DNA from: SFFI01 sp964398655
Lineage (GTDB): Bacteria; Bacillota; Clostridia; Saccharofermentanales; DTU023
DNA length: 41,011 nucleotides
Direction of reading: 5' to 3'
Assembly: GCA_964398655.1 (NCBI GenBank)
Contig: CAYNNG010000015.1
Coordinates: 1-41,011 of the forward strand
Under the pieces are notes generated by a model. That model was not told the DNA's origin. It was given only the letters and a program-made list of their open reading frames with translations, and made no database searches. Of the stretch, positions 24,129-32,329 are shown one piece after another. Position numbers and translations under genes: made by a program. Position 1 is the stretch's first letter; the number at the start of each line of letters is the position of its first letter.

Positions 24129-24222
24129 ATGAGAATAATTTAAGAAGAAACTCTTATGAGAATATTTTAAGAAGAAACTCTTTTCTAAAGTAAGCAGCTC
24201 TTTTCTAAAGCAAACAGCTCGT
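24129..24222. repeat. Two tandem repeats between gyrB and its downstream hairpin
   Basis: A 27-bp unit occurs twice (24129-24155, 24156-24182; one difference). It is followed by a 20-bp unit, also twice (24183-24202, 24203-24222; three differences), with words such as AAGAAGAAACTCTT and TTCTAAAG. Non-coding 3' region of gyrB. Confidence 0.85.
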
Positions 24223-24250
24223 AACTAAGCAGTTGCTTGGCAAGAAGCCC

Positions 24251-26371
24251 TTAATTATCCAGCACGGCGTACTGGGCATTTTCGCGGATGAAGTCGCGGC
24301 GGGGTTCAACCTGGTCGCCCATGAGCAGGGAGAAGATTTGGTCGGCTTCTTGCAGGTCAGAGACGTTAACTTGCAAGAGTTTACGCTTTTCCGGGTTCAT
24401 GGTAGTTTCCCACAGCTGTTCGGGGTTCATTTCACCGAGACCCTTGAAGCGCTGGAGTTTAGGATTTTCCCAGCCTTGCTCAGCCTTGATCTTTTCTATG
24501 TCCTCGTCCTCATAGGCGTAGAATTCCTTATCACCCTGGTAGACCTTGTACAGCGGGGCCTGGGCGATATATACGTGGCCTTCTTCGACCAAAGGACGCA
24601 TGAAACGGAAGAAGAAGGTGAGGAGGAGGGTACGGATGTGGGAGCCGTCCACATCGGCGTCGGCCATGATAATTACCTTGTCGTAGCGGAGCTTAGACAG
24701 GTCAAAGTCAGGTCCAAGACCTGTGCCCAAGGCCATAACCACCGGCATGAGCTTCTCGTTGCTGTAGACCTTATCGTGGCTGGTCTTTTCTACATTTAGC
24801 ATTTTGCCCCAGAGAGGGAGAATAGCCTGGTATTTACGCTCGCGGCCAGACTTAGCAGAGCCACCAGCAGAGTCACCCTCGACAATAAAGAGTTCGCACC
24901 AAGTAGGATCGGATTCCTGGCAGTCCGCCAGCTTGCCGGGCAGGGCATTGCTTTCGAAGACGGACTTGCGCCGGGTGAGGTCCCGGGCTTTGCGAGCGGC
25001 TTCTCTGGCGCGAGAGGCGGCCATGCACTTATCAATCACGATCCGGGCGACAGCGGGATTTTCTTCAAAATAGGCACTGAGCTTCTCATTAATAGTCGTC
25101 TCGACCACGGTGCGAACCTCTGCGTTGCCTAGCTTGCTCTTGGTTTGACCCTCGAATTGGGGGTTGCCCAGCTTAACCGAAATGATCGCGGCTAAGCCCT
25201 CACGAGTGTCATCGCCGGTAATATTCTTATCCTTATCCTTAAGCAGCTGGTTCTTACGGGCGTAGTCGTTAATACACTTGGTGAGGGCAGACCGGAAGCC
25301 CGTCAGGTGTGTGCCGCCTTCAATCGTGGCGATATCGTTGGCGTAGGTATAGACGGACTCATTGTAGCTGTCGTTATACTGCATCGCCACTTCCACATAA
25401 ACTCCCTCATCCTTGCCGCTGATAAAGATCGGGGTCTCGTGCAGGACAGTTTTATTTTGATTGAGGTACTCCACAAAGGAGATAATCCCGCCCTCGTAAT
25501 GGAGGTCAATCTCCCGTGGCACTTCGCCCCGGTTATCACGCAGGATAATGGTCACATTTTTATTGAGGAAGGCCATTTCCCGGTAGCGGGTAATCATGCG
25601 TTCAAAATCTACCTCAGTGTCGGGGAAGATCTCAGGGTCAGGTTTAAACCGGGTTGTTGTGCCGTGCAGGACCGTATGACCTGTAACTTCTAAAGGTATT
25701 ACGGTGTTGCCCCGCTCAAAGCGGATCTTATGGATATTGCCGTCCCGGTTGACGGTGACTTCCATCCAGGCCGAGAGGGCATTAACTACGGCAGCACCCA
25801 CGCCGTGCAGGCCGCCAGAAACCGAATAGGCCCCGCCGCCAAATTTACCGCCGGCGTGTAGCTGGGTGTGGACCAGCTCAACCGTAGGAATACCTTCCGT
25901 CGGGTGGATACCCACCGGGATACCAATACCGTTGTCTGATACCTGAATAGACTGGTCAGGTAAGACATCTACCTCAATCCGGTCACACCGGCCTGCCATG
26001 GCCTCATCAATAGAGTTGGCCACGATCTCATAAATCAAGTGGTGGAGACCCCGGGGCGTAGTGTCACCAATATACATGCCAGGGCGTTTGCGCACGGCTT
26101 CCAGGCCCTGCAGAACTTGGATATCCGAATCTGTATAGGAAGAAGAGTTGGAGGTATCAAAGACCTCTTGGTTAGCCAGGATATCCTTGAAGTCACCTTT
26201 CTCATGGTAGTCCTCCAGGAGAGCCCGGGGATTGTCCGCCCGGTTGCTCAGCTCGTCAGCATCAGACTCGTGGCTATCTTCACCAGCCTGGCCCTTAGCC
26301 TCACGTTCCGCGGCATCTTCCTCGGCTCGCCGCAGCAATTCTTCAAGATTGTCAGAGTGTTCTTTTTCCAT
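24251..26371 (-). CDS. gyrB: DNA gyrase subunit B with an acidic N-terminal extension
   Basis: ATPase and TOPRIM subunit of gyrase, which introduces negative supercoils. The 706-residue protein has the GHKL motifs (EIVANSIDEAMAG, VSDNGIGIPVG, GLHGVGAAVVNAL), transducer motifs, then the TOPRIM region EGDSAGGSAKSGRERKYQ and DADVDGSHIRTLL. The motif PLWGKMLNVEK is the form I associate with Clostridia. Family members usually begin about ten residues before DIQVLQGLEAVRKRPGMYIG. Here that segment starts at residue 83, giving about 73 extra, strongly acidic residues. The start has AAGGA seven bases upstream, so the extension is probably translated. It lies downstream of the remB-like gene, as in B. 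subtilis. No gyrA follows. Confidence 0.95.
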   Translation of the reverse strand: MEKEHSDNLEELLRRAEEDAAEREAKGQAGEDSHESDADELSNRADNPRALLEDYHEKGDFKDILANQEVFDTSNSSSYTDSDIQVLQGLEAVRKRPGMYIGDTTPRGLHHLIYEIVANSIDEAMAGRCDRIEVDVLPDQSIQVSDNGIGIPVGIHPTEGIPTVELVHTQLHAGGKFGGGAYSVSGGLHGVGAAVVNALSAWMEVTVNRDGNIHKIRFERGNTVIPLEVTGHTVLHGTTTRFKPDPEIFPDTEVDFERMITRYREMAFLNKNVTIILRDNRGEVPREIDLHYEGGIISFVEYLNQNKTVLHETPIFISGKDEGVYVEVAMQYNDSYNESVYTYANDIATIEGGTHLTGFRSALTKCINDYARKNQLLKDKDKNITGDDTREGLAAIISVKLGNPQFEGQTKSKLGNAEVRTVVETTINEKLSAYFEENPAVARIVIDKCMAASRAREAARKARDLTRRKSVFESNALPGKLADCQESDPTWCELFIVEGDSAGGSAKSGRERKYQAILPLWGKMLNVEKTSHDKVYSNEKLMPVVMALGTGLGPDFDLSKLRYDKVIIMADADVDGSHIRTLLLTFFFRFMRPLVEEGHVYIAQAPLYKVYQGDKEFYAYEDEDIEKIKAEQGWENPKLQRFKGLGEMNPEQLWETTMNPEKRKLLQVNVSDLQEADQIFSLLMGDQVEPRRDFIRENAQYAVLDN

Positions 26372-26417
26372 AATTTATCCTTAATATTTTTATAACTAAT
26401 AATTACTAGTTAGCCAG

Positions 26418-26693
26418 CTAGTTGGCCAGTTTCTCCAGCTCAGCCTGGTAGTAGGTCTGGCTAAAGCGGGCTTTTAAAGTCTCAGGCCGGACCGGGGATA
26501 GGTAAATCCGGTCCAGACAGACCACTACGGACCGGGGGATCTCCGGACCTAACCACTCAAGGCGGTTATTTTCTTCAGCTTGGAGAAGGAAGTCTTGTAA
26601 ATCCTGGCTGTTGGCACTGGCCCTGTCCAAATCTAGGACGGCAATCAGCCAAGAGCTGAGGATCGAAACATCTTGCCCAATGTGTATATACAC
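26418..26693 (-). CDS. RemA/RemB-like regulator (DUF370)
   Basis: A small protein (91 residues) of the extracellular-matrix-regulator family. It begins MYIHIGQDVSILSSWLIAVLD, matching B. subtilis RemB (YaaB), which occupies the same place between recF and gyrB. I start it at the GTG at 26693 because relatives begin MYIHxG and AGGAGG lies 11 bases upstream. A TTG three codons earlier (26702) is only two bases from that site and is less likely. The C-terminal 20 residues are longer than the minimal family core. RemA-type proteins bind DNA as rings and activate matrix and osmoprotection genes; the role of RemB relatives is poorly defined. Confidence 0.82.
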   Translation of the reverse strand: MYIHIGQDVSILSSWLIAVLDLDRASANSQDLQDFLLQAEENNRLEWLGPEIPRSVVVCLDRIYLSPVRPETLKARFSQTYYQAELEKLAN

Positions 26694-26722
26694 GGCTGCC
26701 AAGCCCTCCTATGACTCTTTCT

Positions 26723-26731
26723 ATTATAGCA
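26723..26731 (-). promoter_or_regulatory. Extended -10 promoter for remB-like/gyrB
   Basis: On the minus strand the sequence reads TGCTATAAT, an extended -10 with a perfect TATAAT, about 30 bp upstream of the remB-like start. No good -35 is visible. Confidence 0.55.
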
Positions 26732-26823
26732 TAGGAAGGGGCCTGATCCCCGACATATAAGGTAATAATTTAAATAAAAGAGACAGGGGTCAAAACCAGT
26801 ACCAGCAAGAACAAAAAAGGGGC

Positions 26824-27792
26824 TTAGGCTTTAAAGGTGTCCTGCCACAGCTTACAGGCACCTATCAAGCCGGCCTGGTTGCCTAGGCCCGCAGCCTTGA
26901 CCTCTAAATCTTGGCCGAAGGAAGGCATAATTTGCTGAAAGACCAATTCTCGGACTGGCGCAATCAAGAGGGCTTCCTGCTGACTGATTCCCCCACCAAT
27001 GATGATTAGCTGAGGATTAAAGGCGTGGACCAGACCCACCAGGAAATGCGCAATATCGGCCCGCCAGGCGGCAAACATCTTTACCTGGGCCGGGCTGGCC
27101 TTGCCCGATTTAAGATTGCGGCAAAGCTGCATCGTAGTATTAAAAGGGCAGCCCGCGGCTTTGGCCCTGCGATGTAAGGCGGTGATGGAAATATACTGTT
27201 CTGCGCAGCCTCTTTGCCCACAAGTGCACAGCTGGCCATCCGCGTACAGGGGCATGTGGCCGAATTCTCCCGCCATGCCTGTGCTGCCTAGGAAAAGCTG
27301 ACCATTCATGACGATCCCTCCACCCAGACCAGTGCCAATAGTAATCCCCACAATATTCTCCTGGCCGCGGCCCGCGCCCAGCCAGGCCTCACCCAGGATC
27401 ATACAATTGGCGTCGTTAGCTACCAGGGTGGGGTAACCCAGCTCGCGTTCAAAAATATCCTGGACCGGGATCAGGGACCAGCCGGGTAGGTGTCCGCAGC
27501 TGCTAGTTACCAGGCCTTTTTCTGTATCGATTTGGCCTGTAGCAGAAACCGCCACTCCGCAGGGTCGGACGCCTTGCTGCCCCAGCTCGGAAGCAATGCG
27601 ATTTTGTGTCAGGCTGTCTGACAGAAAGGCCTTGAGCTCGCGGATTACCGTAGTCATGATAGGGGTCTTATAGCGGTCAAAGGAGACATTGGCCAAGCCG
27701 GAAGCAAAGATTTTGCCCTGCCGGTCTACCAGGCCAAATTTAACATTAGTACCTCCAATATCCACACCCAAAAGGTAGAAGGTATCGCGCAT
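26824..27792 (-). CDS. ROK-family glucokinase
   Basis: Predicted ATP-dependent glucose (or related hexose) kinase of glycolysis. The 322-residue protein begins YLLGVDIGGTNVKFGLVD, the phosphate-binding loop. It has NDANCMILGEAWLGAG, GTGLGGGIVMNG, the substrate segment EFGHMPLY and the ROK zinc signature CTCGQRGCAEQYIS. It lacks the N-terminal helix-turn-helix of ROK repressors, so it is an enzyme. The start at 27792 is favoured by AAGGAGATAAGT just upstream; an in-frame ATG eight codons earlier lacks a comparable site. It interrupts the otherwise standard recF-remB-gyrB order and is followed by a T-rich stretch but no clean hairpin. Confidence 0.9.
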   Translation of the reverse strand: MRDTFYLLGVDIGGTNVKFGLVDRQGKIFASGLANVSFDRYKTPIMTTVIRELKAFLSDSLTQNRIASELGQQGVRPCGVAVSATGQIDTEKGLVTSSCGHLPGWSLIPVQDIFERELGYPTLVANDANCMILGEAWLGAGRGQENIVGITIGTGLGGGIVMNGQLFLGSTGMAGEFGHMPLYADGQLCTCGQRGCAEQYISITALHRRAKAAGCPFNTTMQLCRNLKSGKASPAQVKMFAAWRADIAHFLVGLVHAFNPQLIIIGGGISQQEALLIAPVRELVFQQIMPSFGQDLEVKAAGLGNQAGLIGACKLWQDTFKA

Positions 27793-27930
27793 ACTTATCT
27801 CCTTCACAAGAGCCACTAAACCGTGGCTTGACCGCGAGAAGAACTCTTGCGGCCTGATGAGCCAGTAATTAATTGAAATTAAGATAAAGCTTAGTATAAC
27901 AAAGTCTGGATAGCTTTTCCGGAGAGCTTT

Positions 27931-29160
27931 CTAGGATCGGGTAACCTGGCCGGACTTGACTTGGAAGATACGATTCTGAGGGTCTTGGGCCAAAATGTCA
28001 TGGGGTACCTGTTGGAGGTCGGTACAGGTCAGGAACACCTGGTTGCCGGAGACCAGGTCAAAGAGCAGGGTCCGCCTCTCCTGGTCTAATTCCGACATTA
28101 CATCGTCCAGCAAGAGGACGGGCTTTTCTTCGCAGTGGTGCTCCAAAACCGCCAGTTCCGCTACCTTAAGGGACAGGACTAAAGACCTTTGCTGGCCTTG
28201 CGAAGCATAGTTTTGGGCGGATAAACCATTCAAGAGAATGTCTAAATCGTCGCGGTGGGGGCCATAGGAGCTATAGCCCCGCAGGATTTCCTCTTCGCGG
28301 ATTTGCGCCAGGCGCTGCGCAAAGGCGGCCTGAACCTCCTCCTGGCCCTCCTCAGGGTTTAGCTGGGCGGGCTTCTGGTAATTTAAGGTCAGGACTTCCT
28401 GGCTGGAAGAGAGGGTAACCATGGCCTCCTGGGCCGCTTTGGTCAATTCCTCCAAAATTATATGCCGTTTGCATACAATAAAAGCCCCAGATTCTGCCAG
28501 CTGCTGGTCCCAGATATCTAGGTTCAAACGCAGCATCTGCCGGGTTTCAGGGTCCAGGCGGCCTTTTTCTTTGTCCCGGATATCCTTCAAAATATGGTTG
28601 CGCTGCTTCAGTAATTTTTGATAGATTTGCAGTTGACGAAAGTAACTAGGGGAGAGCTGGGAAATCAGGATATCTAAGAAGCGCCGACGTTCACCAGGGC
28701 CCTTTTTAATTAACATGAGGTCTTCCGGAGCAAAGATTACGGCCAAGAAAAGACCAAACAGCTCCTGTAAACGCTGTAATTCTAGGCCTTGGTAGCTAAT
28801 GATCCGTTTAGCCTTACCCTTGGCTTCCGCCCCCCGCCAAATACCTTCTTGCGGCAACAAGTCTGCTAACTGGGCCTGGCCAAAGAGTTCCGACTCGTAG
28901 CGCAGGCCAAGGGTCTCCTGCGATCCGTTTTCGCGTACGTATTCCAGGTCAATCTGGTAAAAATCCTCGCCCTGGTTAATCAGTTCCTTGTCCTTAGCCG
29001 TGCGGTGGGACCGGGCGCAGGACATAAGGTAAATGGCTTCTAAAATATTAGTTTTACCCTGGGCATTGTCCCCCCAGATCACATTGTGCTGGGGGGCAAA
29101 TTCCAGGTCTAGGGCCGGATAATTCCGGAAATTCTTTAATTGCAGGCGGCTAACGTACAC
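27931..29160 (-). CDS. recF: DNA replication and repair protein RecF
   Basis: SMC-like ATPase that helps load RecA at gaps. The 409-residue protein has the N-terminal YVSRLQLKNFRNYPALDLEF, Walker A GDNAQGKTNILEA, the ARSHRT segment, a signature region near YGPHRDDLDI, SQGQQRSLVLSLKVAE, and Walker B VLLLDDVMSELD. It starts with GTG five bases after the dnaN stop and has no clear ribosome-binding site of its own, suggesting coupling with dnaN. The small S4-domain gene (rlbA/yaaA) often found between dnaN and recF in Bacillota is absent. The length is slightly above the usual 360-370, mainly from insertions in the coiled middle. Confidence 0.96.
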   Translation of the reverse strand: MYVSRLQLKNFRNYPALDLEFAPQHNVIWGDNAQGKTNILEAIYLMSCARSHRTAKDKELINQGEDFYQIDLEYVRENGSQETLGLRYESELFGQAQLADLLPQEGIWRGAEAKGKAKRIISYQGLELQRLQELFGLFLAVIFAPEDLMLIKKGPGERRRFLDILISQLSPSYFRQLQIYQKLLKQRNHILKDIRDKEKGRLDPETRQMLRLNLDIWDQQLAESGAFIVCKRHIILEELTKAAQEAMVTLSSSQEVLTLNYQKPAQLNPEEGQEEVQAAFAQRLAQIREEEILRGYSSYGPHRDDLDILLNGLSAQNYASQGQQRSLVLSLKVAELAVLEHHCEEKPVLLLDDVMSELDQERRTLLFDLVSGNQVFLTCTDLQQVPHDILAQDPQNRIFQVKSGQVTRS

Positions 29161-29165
29161 TGAGC

Positions 29166-30263
29166 TTAACGGCGCAGGGGCAGTACCATGTACAGGAAGC
29201 CTTCACCCTCCTGGGGCTTGATCAGGCAGGGGGCAGAGGGACCCGAGAATTCCAAGTAAACCTTTTCTTCCTCAATGACACTCAGAGCATCCAAGAAGTA
29301 CTTGGGGTTAAAGTCGATGTCGATATTATCCCCCTCCAGGTCAACCTCAATTGTCTCCTCTACAGAGCCCAGGTCTGTCTTGGCGGAAATCTCCAGCTCT
29401 TTAGAGGACAAGGTCTTGAGGGACACGGGGAAACGGCGCTGCTCCACATTAATTAAGAGGGCGGCACGCTCAATAGCTGCCAGCATTTCTTGAGGCACCA
29501 CCTTAATTTGGCTGCTGCAGCTGGGAGGGATAATCCGTTGATAATCCAAGAAGTCTCCCTCAATCAGGCGGGAAACCAGGCGGAACTTGTCCGTTTCAAA
29601 GAGGATGTGGTTGTGAGAAGGGAAGATGGCGATATTTTCGCCTGGTTCTAAGGCGCGGGCAACCTCGGCCATGGCCTTGCTAGGCACGATAAAGTCTAAG
29701 ATATCGTCATTATCCGGGATCTCCGCAGACCGTACGGCCAGACGGAAGCCATCAATGGCCACCATTTCCAACTTACCAGCCTCTGACCTTACCTTAATCC
29801 CGTTTAAGATCGGCCGGCTTTCGTCGTTGGAAGTGGCAAAAATCGTCTGCTCAATCATCTCTTTTAAGAGCTCCTGGGGCAGGTTGAGTTTTTGCTTCTC
29901 CTCCACGTCAGGCAGCTTGGGATATTCATCCCCGGCCTGGGCAAAGATTTCAAAATTTGCTTGGCCACTTCGAATTGTGGCCTTATATTTATCGTCAATC
30001 TGGATGAAGACATTTTCTTCAGGCAGTTTACGTACGATATCACCAAAGATTTTGGATTTGAAAACGACTTCACCGCCTTCACGGATTTCTGCGGGTACTC
30101 TGGCTTCAATCCCGGTTTCCATGTCATAGCCGGTGAGGGTTAAGTTATCCTGGGCGGAAAAGAGAATACCTTCCAGGATAGGCATGGTAGAACGGTTGGC
30201 AATAGCTCTTTGTACCATGGAGATGGCGTTATTCAAGTCAGTTCTGCTACAAATTACTTGCAT
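29166..30263 (-). CDS. dnaN: DNA polymerase III subunit beta (sliding clamp)
   Basis: Ring-shaped processivity clamp. The 365-residue protein is the normal length and shows the three-domain pattern with MQVICSRTDLNNAISMVQRAI at the start, TGYDMETGIEARVPAEI, the second-domain ESRPILNGIKV, DGFRLAVRSAEIP, and a C-terminal YMVLPLRR close to the canonical YxxMPMR, whose end contacts client peptides. GAGGATC precedes the ATG. Between it and dnaA lie 408 bp carrying DnaA boxes and a candidate promoter. recF follows with a 5-bp spacer. Confidence 0.97.
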   Translation of the reverse strand: MQVICSRTDLNNAISMVQRAIANRSTMPILEGILFSAQDNLTLTGYDMETGIEARVPAEIREGGEVVFKSKIFGDIVRKLPEENVFIQIDDKYKATIRSGQANFEIFAQAGDEYPKLPDVEEKQKLNLPQELLKEMIEQTIFATSNDESRPILNGIKVRSEAGKLEMVAIDGFRLAVRSAEIPDNDDILDFIVPSKAMAEVARALEPGENIAIFPSHNHILFETDKFRLVSRLIEGDFLDYQRIIPPSCSSQIKVVPQEMLAAIERAALLINVEQRRFPVSLKTLSSKELEISAKTDLGSVEETIEVDLEGDNIDIDFNPKYFLDALSVIEEEKVYLEFSGPSAPCLIKPQEGEGFLYMVLPLRR

Positions 30264-30352
30264 TTGATCCTCACTTATCTTGCTTCTGTGGCTAAATCCT
30301 CTTCGCGGTTAATTAAGTTTGTGTTACAGCTTTGTTGCCGAAACTTTACAAT

Positions 30353-30358
30353 ATTATA
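30353..30358 (-). promoter_or_regulatory. Candidate dnaN promoter -10 box
   Basis: TATAAT on the minus strand, 90 bp upstream of dnaN, inside the A/T-richest part of the dnaA-dnaN spacer. No matching -35; part of the spacer may instead be the unwinding element. Confidence 0.4.
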
Positions 30359-30461
30359 GCCTCTTTAGCAGGGGCCATGTGACTTTAGCCAAGCCTCCTG
30401 CTTACGTTCGGGTCAGCTTACTTACTTAACCAGGGAGGCTATTCATCTTCTTATTATGTCC

Positions 30462-30635
30462 TGTGGATCTTGTGGACAAGTGGGTCGGAGCTTGGTCTGA
30501 CCGGCCTTTGTCCATGTCAAAAAGCTTGTTGGAAACTGGGGATAAGTTCAGGTCTTTTCCACACAATTTACAGGGCATTTTTTATGCACAAAGCTTCCAC
30601 AGCTTATCCTCAGACTTTCCACAGACCTTTGCACA
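30462..30635. other. oriC part 2: DnaA-box cluster between dnaA and dnaN
   Basis: Matches to TTATCCACA or near forms are TGTGGATCT (30462), TGTGGACAA (30471), TTTTCCACA (30555), TTATGCACA (30582), TTATCCTCA (30604), CTTTCCACA (30615) and CTTTGCACA (30627), on both strands. Density is far above background. Together with the cluster upstream of dnaA this forms a bipartite origin of the Bacillota type. The A/T-rich section nearer dnaN (30310-30360) is the likely unwinding region. Confidence 0.82.
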
Positions 30636-30666
30636 AAGTAGCGGGAAGGCCTGCGGGCTGGGGTTT

Positions 30667-30688
30667 TGCGCCTAAGGCCTTAGGCGCA
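30667..30688. repeat. 22-bp perfect palindrome across the dnaA stop codon
   Basis: The 11-base half TGCGCCTAAGG is followed immediately by its exact reverse complement. The dnaA TAG stop lies inside (30672-30674). On the dnaA coding strand it is followed by AAAACCCC, not a T run, so it is not a normal terminator. Confidence 0.85.
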
Positions 30689-32030
30689 GGGTAATCTCCT
30701 CCAAGGCGTGTTTCAGCTTAGAGTCGCTTTCTTTTTCTTCCTCTATCTTGTTGCAGGCATGGATAACGGTGGCGTGATTGCGCCCGCCAAAGACCTCGCC
30801 AATTTCTGTATAAGTCATATCCACCAGGCTGTAGCAGAGGTACATGGCCAAGTGGCGAGGCAGGACTAATTCCCGCTTCCTTTGCTTGGACTTGAGGTCA
30901 TCTATGCTCACGTTAAAGTAGTTGGCGCAGACATTCATGACCAGGGGAGCGTCCAATTTCTGTCGCGCTTCGGGCTGGACCATGTCCTTTAAGGCAATCC
31001 GGGTGTTCTCCAGATTAAGCTCATTGCCCAGCATGGAGAAGGCGATCAGGGTCTTAAAGGCTCCTTCAAGCTCCCTAATATTGGACACAATATTAGAGGC
31101 GATATAGTCCATGACGTCGTCCGAGAGGATAACTTGGTGGTTTTGGGCTAGCCGGTCCAAAATAGCCATCCGGGTTTCGTAGTCCGGCGGCGTAATGTCT
31201 ATGGTTAGCCCGGAAGAAATCCTGGTCCGCAGGCGGTCTTCCAGGGTGGTCAAGGATGAGGGGGGTTTATCGCAAGTCAGGACTATGTTCTTTCCTGCCT
31301 CAAAGAGACTGTTGAAAGTGTGGAAAAACTCCTCCTGCATCTGCTCCTTATTTTCAATGAATTGAATGTCGTCGATGAGCAGTAAATCCACCATGCGGTA
31401 TTTCCTGCGGAAGGCATCGTACTTTTTCGTAGCAATTACCTTGATAAATTCGTTGACGAATTGTTCGGACTGGACATACATGACCTTTTTTTCCGGGAAT
31501 TCCTGGCGGACATGGTTGCCAATGGCTTGCATGAGGTGGGTTTTGCCCAGGCCCGAGCCTCCATAAAGAAAGAGGGGGTTGTAATTGCTCTTAGACTGCT
31601 GGCCATGCATGGAAGCCACAGCCACGCAGGCCGCGTGGGCAAAGCTGTTGCTGGGTCCTACAACAAAGCTGGAGAAGGTATAGGCAGGATTGAGCTTGGA
31701 AGCCCCGCTCTCGCGATTCGCGCTGGTGTCCTCCTTGCTGAAGAGGGCATCTAAGGCCGGAGGAGCAGGATTATCTACCTCTACTTGTACGGAAACCCTA
31801 AATTTCTGTGAAGTAGCCAGGGACAGAGCATTTTCTATCAGCGGGCTATATTTCGCCACGTTTTCCCGGCTTAACTCATTGGGTACATTTAAAATAAAGG
31901 TCTTACCGGGGCCGAGTTGGGGCATGATGGGTTCAAACCAAGTTTGAAAAGCTAACTCGCTGAGTTCGTCCTTTAAATAATCCTGACAGGTCTTCTGCCA
32001 GATGGCCTTCGCGTCTCCTTGTATGTCCAT
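30672..32030 (-). CDS. dnaA: Chromosomal replication initiator protein DnaA
   Basis: AAA+ protein that binds DnaA boxes and opens the origin. The 452-residue protein has domain I (WQKTCQDYLKDELSELAFQTW), a short linker, then the ATPase core with Walker A GGSGLGKTH at about residues 157-165, Walker B LLLIDDIQF, sensor I VLTCDKPP and the Arg-finger region LRTRISSGL. Domain IV carries the DnaA signature GEVFGGRNHATVIHACNKI. The start has only a weak GAGAGAAAG site. DnaA-box clusters lie on both sides, which suggests autoregulation. A terminator-like hairpin sits 43 bp upstream. The usual divergent rpmH-rnpA genes are absent; a cardiolipin synthase gene takes that place. Confidence 0.97.
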   Translation of the reverse strand: MDIQGDAKAIWQKTCQDYLKDELSELAFQTWFEPIMPQLGPGKTFILNVPNELSRENVAKYSPLIENALSLATSQKFRVSVQVEVDNPAPPALDALFSKEDTSANRESGASKLNPAYTFSSFVVGPSNSFAHAACVAVASMHGQQSKSNYNPLFLYGGSGLGKTHLMQAIGNHVRQEFPEKKVMYVQSEQFVNEFIKVIATKKYDAFRRKYRMVDLLLIDDIQFIENKEQMQEEFFHTFNSLFEAGKNIVLTCDKPPSSLTTLEDRLRTRISSGLTIDITPPDYETRMAILDRLAQNHQVILSDDVMDYIASNIVSNIRELEGAFKTLIAFSMLGNELNLENTRIALKDMVQPEARQKLDAPLVMNVCANYFNVSIDDLKSKQRKRELVLPRHLAMYLCYSLVDMTYTEIGEVFGGRNHATVIHACNKIEEEKESDSKLKHALEEITLRLRP

Positions 32031-32072
32031 GTGATCCAGCTTTCTCTCAATTAATAGGTCATCATTCTAACA

Positions 32073-32122
32073 AAAAGCCCTGGTGAATTAAAGGCGAAAA
32101 AGCCATACATACCAGGGCTTTT
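32073..32122 (-). terminator. Terminator-like hairpin just upstream of dnaA
   Basis: AAAAGCCCTGGT (32073-32084) and ACCAGGGCTTTT (32111-32122) are perfect 12-bp arms around a 26-base loop, which itself can pair GGC with GCC. Read toward dnaA the second arm ends in TTTTT; the opposite direction also ends in TTTT. It may end transcription coming from the cls side or attenuate dnaA. Confidence 0.7.
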
Positions 32123-32140
32123 GAGACTTATTAACATTGC

Positions 32141-32312
32141 TTATCCACATTGAGGGCCCCGGGACTTATGCACAAAATGTTAATAACTTTGGTAAAAGGG
32201 TCTGACTGCAAAGTTTTTCGCCTGATCCACAATTAACATTTTTCAAGGCAGCTTTGTGGATAAAGATCCGGCCAAACTTCCCCCCGGGCCTTGCGGCAAA
32301 ATTTGTGGAAAA
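32141..32312. other. oriC part 1: DnaA-box cluster upstream of dnaA
   Basis: Two perfect boxes, TTATCCACA at 32141-32149 and its inverse TGTGGATAA at 32255-32263, occur with TTATGCACA (32166), TGATCCACA (32223) and TGTGGAAAA (32304). The spacer from 32031 to 32329 contains no gene. Confidence 0.85.
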
Positions 32313-32329
32313 GAGAGAAATTCTAGAGA

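Noticed and set aside
24251..26371. Topoisomerase IV subunit ParE instead of GyrB
   Set aside because: Position after the remB-like gene in the dnaA block and the motif forms favour GyrB; parE would normally be next to parC.
30667..30688. Palindrome at the dnaA end as an intrinsic terminator
   Set aside because: No loop and no T run after it on the dnaA strand (AAAACCCC follows).
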